From HLUCCA09 sp038745585 (GTDB lineage Bacteria; Pseudomonadota; Alphaproteobacteria; Rhodobacterales; Rhodobacteraceae), in NCBI GenBank assembly GCA_038745585.1, contig JBCDLH010000006.1, positions 62,001 to 126,000 of the forward strand: a stretch of 64,000 nucleotides of DNA, given 5' to 3'. A program made the translations under genes and the position numbers. The notes below the pieces were generated by a model, which saw only the letters and a program-made list of their open reading frames with translations, did no database searches and was not told where the DNA came from. Below, one piece after another: positions 59,198 to 64,000 of this stretch (positions are counted from its first letter, which is position 1; each line of letters opens with the position of its first letter).

Positions 59198-60496
59198 ATG
59201 GGACACTCATCCGCGACCGCGACCGCAACCGTGACCGCGCCCGAAGCGGCGGAGGCCAGACCGCTGGTCGTGCCGCTCGAAGGGGTGCTTTGCCGGACGG
59301 ATCTTGGGCTCGAGGCTCGGGTGCAGGCGCTCTGCGCCAACCCGCTGAGCGCCATCCGCGGCGCCGCGCCGCCTCCCGTTTCAGCAGCTGCATTGCCGCT
59401 CGATGCCGATCTCCTCGCGCACGCGCGGGAGGCGCGGGCGGCGGGGCGACGCGTGCTCTTGGCCACGACCGGCGACGCGGCGCAAGCGGAGCTGATCACC
59501 CGCGAGACCGGGGCCTTTGACGAGGTCGTTGCCGTGCCGCCGGGCGCGACAGTCACGGACATGCTGGCCGAGAGGTTTGGGGTCGCGCCTGAGATGGCTG
59601 ACGCGGGCCGCAGACCGGTCCATCGCGCACGCGCCCAGATCAAAGCCATGCGGCCCCACCAATGGTCGAAAAACGCTCTGATCTTCGTTCCTGCGCTCGC
59701 TGCGCACGACCCGTCGGGCCTCGGCGCAGCATGCGCGGCGTTTGTCGCCTTCTCCCTGACCGCCTCATCGGTCTATGTGCTGAATGATATCGCCGATCTT
59801 GCCGCCGACCGCGCCCACCCCCGAAAGCGCAACCGCCCCTTTGCGGCGGGCACGCTGACGATTCAGCAGGGGCTTCGCCTTGCGCTTGGGCTGATCCTCG
59901 GCGCACTCGCGGTCTCGCTTCTTTTCGTGTCGCCCGCGTTCCTGGGGATGCTCGCGCTCTACTACATAGCGACGTTCGCTTATTCGTTTTGGCTCAAGCG
60001 CAAGCTCGTGATCGATGTGATCATGCTTGCGAGCCTCTACACGATTCGCATCATCGCCGGCGCAGCGGCAGCCTGGGTGACGCTTTCGCCTTGGATGCTC
60101 GGCTTTTCGATGTTCCTCTTTCTCGCGCTTGCGGCCGTCAAACGTCAGGCGGAGCTCATGGACATGGTCTTTGCTGGCGACAACGCGCGCGCTGGGCGCG
60201 GTTATGTGCCGGACGATCTGCCGGTGATCCGCTCCATGGCGCTTGCCGCAGGCTATGCGGCGGTCCTCGTTCTGGCGCTCTACATCAGCTCCGAGGACGT
60301 GCGTGTGCTCTACTCGCTGCCCGAGGCGCTGTGGCTGCTATGCCCGATCTTGCTTTACTGGGTGAGCCGGATGGTCATGAACACGCATCGCGGCAAGATG
60401 AACGATGACCCGATCGTCTATGCGGCGACGGATAAGGTGAGTCTCGGGACCTTTCTCGCGGGCGCGGCCATTATCTTTGCGGCCAGCGTCCTTTAG
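59198..60496 (+). CDS. UbiA family prenyltransferase with N-terminal degenerate HAD domain
   Basis: 432-residue fusion. Residues about 20-140 look like a haloacid-dehalogenase domain, but the motif I, normally DxDGTL, reads VPLEGVL, so both catalytic Asp residues are absent. Residues from about 145 form a UbiA-type transferase with eight to nine membrane segments and the NDIADLAADRAHP prenyl-diphosphate-binding motif, plus an Asp in a later VIDVIML helix. The closest known type is decaprenyl-phosphate phosphoribosyltransferase-like, making lipid-linked sugars for cell-surface polymers. The usual DprE1/DprE2 epimerase genes are not adjacent. It may act with nearby glycan genes. Confidence 0.8.
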   Translation: MGHSSATATATVTAPEAAEARPLVVPLEGVLCRTDLGLEARVQALCANPLSAIRGAAPPPVSAAALPLDADLLAHAREARAAGRRVLLATTGDAAQAELITRETGAFDEVVAVPPGATVTDMLAERFGVAPEMADAGRRPVHRARAQIKAMRPHQWSKNALIFVPALAAHDPSGLGAACAAFVAFSLTASSVYVLNDIADLAADRAHPRKRNRPFAAGTLTIQQGLRLALGLILGALAVSLLFVSPAFLGMLALYYIATFAYSFWLKRKLVIDVIMLASLYTIRIIAGAAAAWVTLSPWMLGFSMFLFLALAAVKRQAELMDMVFAGDNARAGRGYVPDDLPVIRSMALAAGYAAVLVLALYISSEDVRVLYSLPEALWLLCPILLYWVSRMVMNTHRGKMNDDPIVYAATDKVSLGTFLAGAAIIFAASVL

Positions 60497-60527
60497 GAGC
60501 GCTGCCGCCCCGCGCGAGAGGCCTCGA

Positions 60528-61379
60528 TCAACGCCCCGGAATGACGGCGCGTTTCTTGCCCGCATTCTCCCACCCGTCCATCGCGCGGAGGGCCTCCTCG
60601 GCGGTTTCGACAAAGGTGAAGAGCTTGAGGTCTTCTCGGCTGATCGTGCCGGACTCGACCAGAAACGCAAAGTCGATGGTCCTCCGCCAGAAGGCCTCGC
60701 CAAAGAGCAGAAACGGCACTTGCTCCATCCGGCCCGTCTGGATGAGCGTCAGTGCCTCAAAGGTCTCGTCGAGCGTGCCGAAGCCGCCGGGGAATACGGC
60801 GACGGCGGCCGCGCGCATCAGGAAATGCATCTTTCGGATGCCGAAATAGTGAAAGTTGAAGCAAAGCTCGGGCGTGACATAACCGTTCGGCGCCTGTTCG
60901 TGCGGCAGCACAATGGACAGGCCCACAGAGCGACCGCCAGCATCTGCTGCACCGCGGTTGCCCGCTTCCATCACGCCCGGACCCCCGCCCGTGCAGATGA
61001 CCCAGTCACGCCCGCCCATCTCCACCGAGCGCTCTGTCACGACCCGGGCAAAGGTGCGCGCTTCATTGTAGAAATGGCTGAGCGCGCCCATCGTGCTGGC
61101 TGGAGCCGCGCCGTTGTCCGCCGCCCCCGGCTCCGGGATCCGCGCCCCGCCGAAGAGGACGACGGTGCTGTCGACGCCGGCCTCGGCCATCAAAAGCTCG
61201 GGCTTTAGAAGCTCAAGCTGCAGGCGGACGGGGCGCAACTCATCGCGATAGATGAAGTCGGCATCGGCAAACGCAAGGCGATAGGCCGGCGACACGGTCT
61301 GCGCCGTCTCGGGCACGCCACGCGCAACCTTGCTGTCTTCCTCAGCGTCGCGAAAGCCCCTGGGCCTGTCATTTGCCAT
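60528..61379 (-). CDS. LOG family protein (TIGR00730-type)
   Basis: 283-residue Rossmann-fold protein. A GGGPGVMEAGNRGA motif near residue 130 and PGGFGTLDETFEAL near 200 are the LOG (lysine decarboxylase-like/cytokinin riboside 5'-monophosphate phosphoribohydrolase) signatures. Bacterial relatives hydrolyse nucleoside monophosphates. The length is above small LOG proteins (about 190), with an extra N-terminal 80 residues. The ATG at 61379 follows AGGATAAG. It is convergent with the prenyltransferase gene. The natural substrate is unknown. Confidence 0.86.
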   Translation of the reverse strand: MANDRPRGFRDAEEDSKVARGVPETAQTVSPAYRLAFADADFIYRDELRPVRLQLELLKPELLMAEAGVDSTVVLFGGARIPEPGAADNGAAPASTMGALSHFYNEARTFARVVTERSVEMGGRDWVICTGGGPGVMEAGNRGAADAGGRSVGLSIVLPHEQAPNGYVTPELCFNFHYFGIRKMHFLMRAAAVAVFPGGFGTLDETFEALTLIQTGRMEQVPFLLFGEAFWRRTIDFAFLVESGTISREDLKLFTFVETAEEALRAMDGWENAGKKRAVIPGR

Positions 61380-61480
61380 TCGATGCTTATCCTGCCGCCT
61401 GCGCCGTGGGGGCGCCTGATTGCGCTGCCCAAGCCTGCCGTCTATAGCCAGCCCGTCTACCTGAGCAGAAGGAACGCCCC

Positions 61481-62308
61481 ATGTCCAACGCCGAGCTGGA
61501 AGCAGCCATCGAAAGTGCATGGGAGGCGCGTGAGACGATCACGCCAGCGACCACCGGCGCGGTTCGTGAAGCGGTGGAAGACACGCTGGACGCGCTGGAC
61601 GGCGGAGGATTGCGCGTTGCTGAGCCGAGCGCGGACGGGCAATGGCATGTCAACCAATGGGCCAAGAAAGCCGTGCTTTTGGGCTTCCGGCTTAAGGACA
61701 TGGCACCGCAAGAGGGCGGGCCCCAGGGCGGAACCTGGTGGGATAAGGTCGACAGCAAGTTTGTTGGTTGGGGAGAAAACCGCTGGTCCGAGGCGGGGTT
61801 TCGCGCAGTGCCGAACAGTATCGTCCGAAAGTCGGCCTTTATCGCGCCCGGGGTCGTGCTTATGCCCTCTTTCGTCAATCTCGGCGCCTATGTCGACAGC
61901 GGCACAATGGTCGACACGTGGGCGACTGTCGGCTCTTGCGCGCAGATCGGCAAGAACGTGCACCTTTCGGGCGGCGTCGGCATCGGCGGCGTGCTGGAGC
62001 CGATGCAGGCCAATCCGACGATCATCGAAGACAATTGCTTCATCGGCGCCCGCTCCGAGGTCGTCGAAGGCGTGATCGTGCGCGAGGGCTCGGTTCTTGG
62101 GATGGGTGTCTTCATCGGGCAGTCGACCAAGATTGTCGATCGGGAGACGGGCGATGTCCTCATGGGCGAGGTCCCGCCCTATTCGGTCGTTGTGGCGGGC
62201 TCGATGCCCTCGAAGAACGGGGTGCACCTTTATTGCGCAGTCATCGTGAAGCGGGTCGACGCGCAGACCCGCTCAAAGACTGGCATCAACGAATTGCTCC
62301 GCGATTGA
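61481..62308 (+). CDS. dapD: 2,3,4,5-tetrahydropyridine-2,6-dicarboxylate N-succinyltransferase
   Basis: 275-residue left-handed beta-helix enzyme of lysine/diaminopimelate synthesis, transferring succinyl from succinyl-CoA. Hexapeptide repeats run through residues 110-235. The conserved PGVVLMPSFVNLGAYVDSGT and GARSEVVEGVIVREGSVLGMG segments match DapD. The ATG follows AGAAGGAA. It is monocistronic in this window; dapE lies elsewhere. Confidence 0.95.
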   Translation: MSNAELEAAIESAWEARETITPATTGAVREAVEDTLDALDGGGLRVAEPSADGQWHVNQWAKKAVLLGFRLKDMAPQEGGPQGGTWWDKVDSKFVGWGENRWSEAGFRAVPNSIVRKSAFIAPGVVLMPSFVNLGAYVDSGTMVDTWATVGSCAQIGKNVHLSGGVGIGGVLEPMQANPTIIEDNCFIGARSEVVEGVIVREGSVLGMGVFIGQSTKIVDRETGDVLMGEVPPYSVVVAGSMPSKNGVHLYCAVIVKRVDAQTRSKTGINELLRD

Positions 62309-62438
62309 GCGTCGGCCCCCCGCATTACGCAGCAGTGTTACCTCCAGCGCGGCTCCACAGCTTTACGAGGATCATGCCGGCGCCATCATAGCGCCTAATT
62401 GGCGTTGTTCGCTCCCGAGGGTAAACGGAGCGTTTAAC

Positions 62439-63926
62439 ATGACCATGGAGCGCATCGACGCCGCCAGGCGGCATGTGGGAGACACGCGGGTGGAGGCGTC
62501 CATATTGGTCGCTGTGCTTGGCGTGGCCTTCGGTGCCTATGTGACGGCGTTGGGCGGCGCGATGTTCCGGCTCGACGATGCCTATATCGTTTTGAACAAC
62601 GCCCAAGCGCTCTTTGCGCCCGATACGGCCTTTCCCAATACTCCTGCGCTATACGGCTCGACGAGCCTCGTGCACACATTGCTCACGGCGGGCGTGGGAT
62701 GGGTCCTGCCGCCGGAACTCGGCCTGATGCTGCTCGCGTGGGTGGCGGTCGCGCTCTTCGGTCTTGGCGTGCTTGAATTGGGTCGAATGGCGGGGCTTGC
62801 TGCGCCCATGCGCGTCGCTATTGCCATTTGCGCGCTGACGACGGGGGATTTTGTTCGCGTCCATCTCAATGGGCTCGAAACAGGCCTCGCCATGGCTGTC
62901 GTAACGTGGCTGATCGTGCTCCATCGCCGCCGCTCGCCCGCTCTGCCCTGGCTTGCCGCACTCGCGCCCTTCATCCGCCCAGAGCTTCTGCTGCTCTCGG
63001 GCTTGATCATCGGCGACGTGCTGTGGCGCGCGCGAGTCTGGCGGGACTTTTCGGCCGCCTTGCAGATCGGTGCAGCCTTCGTTGTGACCCTCGTTGCGTT
63101 GCTGGTGCTGCAATTCTGGATCTCTGGGGGCCTTTTCCCCTCTACCGGCGACGCCAAACGGTACTTCTTCGTGACCTCCGACCTCGGGCTGGAACGTGAG
63201 CTGCGGATCGGCGGCATGCAGCTCGTCGCGTTTCTGACGCAGACCCAGATTCTACCGCAGTCGCTCTTTCTGCTCTTCCTCTTTCGCGGTCGAAACCTGA
63301 GCTACTTGCTCTTCGCAATGGCTCTCGTGGCGTATTTCGTCTACGTCCAACCGCTGATCATGCATCAGACTTACTATCGCTACCTCTATCTGTTGGTGCC
63401 TCTTTTCTGCTTGGGGATGGTCGATGCGATCGCGTCCGAGAGAAAGCTGGTGCGTGATTTGTCGTTTGCAGTCGTGTTGGGCGCGCTCGTACTCAACGTA
63501 TTTAATGCCGTGCAGCGGGTGCCGCCTAATGTCGCCTCGGTGCAGGACAAGTATTATGCGCTGACCGATGTCGCCGACTGGATCGAGCGGAACACCGCGC
63601 CAGACGAGGTCGTCATGATCCACGACATCGGCTATCTCGCCTATGCTGTTGACCGGCCCTTTTACGATGTGGTGGGGCTGAAGTCGCCCGCTTCCGTAGT
63701 GCTCAACCGCGATTTGACGTTTCGCAGCGGCGAAGAGGGGCGCGGGGCGGCGCTTGCGGGGATGGCGCATCGATCCGGCACGCGTCTTTTTGTAGTCAGC
63801 AAAGCTTGGGACCGCAACTTCGGACTGATCCGGTCACTAGAGGCGCAAGGATGGTCCGCCAAGGCGCATCCGGGCCGCGAAATGATCGAGTACATGGCCT
63901 TCGTGCTCACGCCTCCAGCCTCTTAG
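62439..63926 (+). CDS. Membrane glycosyltransferase-like protein (GT-C fold)
   Basis: 495-residue protein with about ten to eleven membrane segments and a C-terminal extracytoplasmic domain. The first loop has RLDDAYIVLNNAQAL, where the Asp-Asp is the likely catalytic/metal motif of GT-C enzymes such as ArnT and Alg-type mannosyltransferases. The C-terminal domain (TDVADWIERNTAPDEVVMIHDIGYLAY...) is common to this broad family. It probably transfers a sugar from a polyprenyl-phosphate donor in the periplasm; donor and acceptor are unknown. It stands 130 bases after dapD. The lipid-linked donor could be made by the prenyltransferase-type gene upstream, but this is inference. Confidence 0.72.
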   Translation: MTMERIDAARRHVGDTRVEASILVAVLGVAFGAYVTALGGAMFRLDDAYIVLNNAQALFAPDTAFPNTPALYGSTSLVHTLLTAGVGWVLPPELGLMLLAWVAVALFGLGVLELGRMAGLAAPMRVAIAICALTTGDFVRVHLNGLETGLAMAVVTWLIVLHRRRSPALPWLAALAPFIRPELLLLSGLIIGDVLWRARVWRDFSAALQIGAAFVVTLVALLVLQFWISGGLFPSTGDAKRYFFVTSDLGLERELRIGGMQLVAFLTQTQILPQSLFLLFLFRGRNLSYLLFAMALVAYFVYVQPLIMHQTYYRYLYLLVPLFCLGMVDAIASERKLVRDLSFAVVLGALVLNVFNAVQRVPPNVASVQDKYYALTDVADWIERNTAPDEVVMIHDIGYLAYAVDRPFYDVVGLKSPASVVLNRDLTFRSGEEGRGAALAGMAHRSGTRLFVVSKAWDRNFGLIRSLEAQGWSAKAHPGREMIEYMAFVLTPPAS

Positions 63927-63953
63927 CGTCGGAAGTCTGCACCCGTGCGGGGC

Positions 63954-64000
63954 TCAATCGTCCCGCGCGAGAAGCCCGTATTTGCGGAGTTTGACATAAA
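63954..64000 (-). CDS. C-terminal end of a minus-strand gene (partial), Fis-type HTH-like
   Basis: A minus-strand frame enters from beyond the window and stops at 63954-63956 with YVKLRKYGLLARDD. The KLRKYGL pattern is the usual ending of a Fis-type helix-turn-helix, as in NtrC/DctD-type response regulators. Too little is present for a firm family call. Confidence 0.4.
   Translation of the reverse strand, partial: YVKLRKYGLLARDD

Noticed and set aside
1..64000. CRISPR arrays, prophage or integrative element
   Set aside because: No regularly spaced repeats, integrase, capsid or conjugation genes were seen; the single spike-base gene does not make a prophage.

Overview
The window looks like chromosomal DNA of an alphaproteobacterium, most likely Rhodobacterales (Roseobacter/Rhodobacteraceae). 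This rests on the high GC content, ATGA-type coupled operons, an XrtD-type exosortase/EpsI fusion, a gene-transfer-agent-type spike base protein, a MoeB-like protein with a membrane N-terminus, a threonine dehydrogenase with the clade's altered zinc loop, and an oxyR/katG divergent pair. No phage, CRISPR array or plasmid backbone is visible. One IS6-type insertion sequence is present.

Layout. 1-10.9 kb: tail of a DUF1330 gene, a YhaN/SbcC-like ATPase with an SbcD-like nuclease, an AbrB-family membrane protein, a glycosyltransferase, an ABC exporter, a YifB/ComM ATPase, a glutathione transferase and a histidine phosphatase. 11-17.8 kb: rpoH-type sigma factor with a candidate ECF-sigma promoter, the coaBC-dut-moeB operon, a DUF4399 protein and an M3 peptidase. 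17.8-28.1 kb: surface-polysaccharide region (exosortase XrtD, spike base protein with a strong terminator, GT2, WecG/TagA transferase, O-antigen-polymerase-like protein), followed by a lone periplasmic binding protein and a sensor GGDEF/EAL protein that could link a ligand to c-di-GMP and matrix production.

28.1-31.7 kb: the least ordinary cluster. A membrane-anchored Mur ligase that lacks the usual MurF substrate domain is coupled to an alpha/beta hydrolase and lies divergent from a D-Ala-D-Ala-ligase-like ATP-grasp enzyme with an altered C-terminal motif. 31.8-34.2 kb: carnitine-to-betaine genes (BKACE, carnitine dehydrogenase/thioesterase fusion). 34.3-37.4 kb: arsenate operon (ArsR-ArsC fusion, ArsJ-type GAPDH, ArsJ). 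37.6-44 kb: RTX/DUF4214 protein, tRNA-Cys, TerB-like protein with SCO1, and a FAD-oxidase/TfdA-type dioxygenase operon.

44-49.6 kb: iron-type alcohol dehydrogenase, OxyR, KatG and the IS6 element. 50-57.6 kb: class IV aminotransferase, threonine dehydrogenase, VOC protein, glycerol kinase and the dTDP-rhamnose operon rfbCBDA, which can supply rhamnose to the surface polymers. 57.7-64 kb: YaiI and S-formylglutathione hydrolase, a UbiA-type prenyltransferase with a degenerate HAD domain, a LOG-family protein, DapD, a GT-C-like membrane protein, and the end of a gene that runs off the window.
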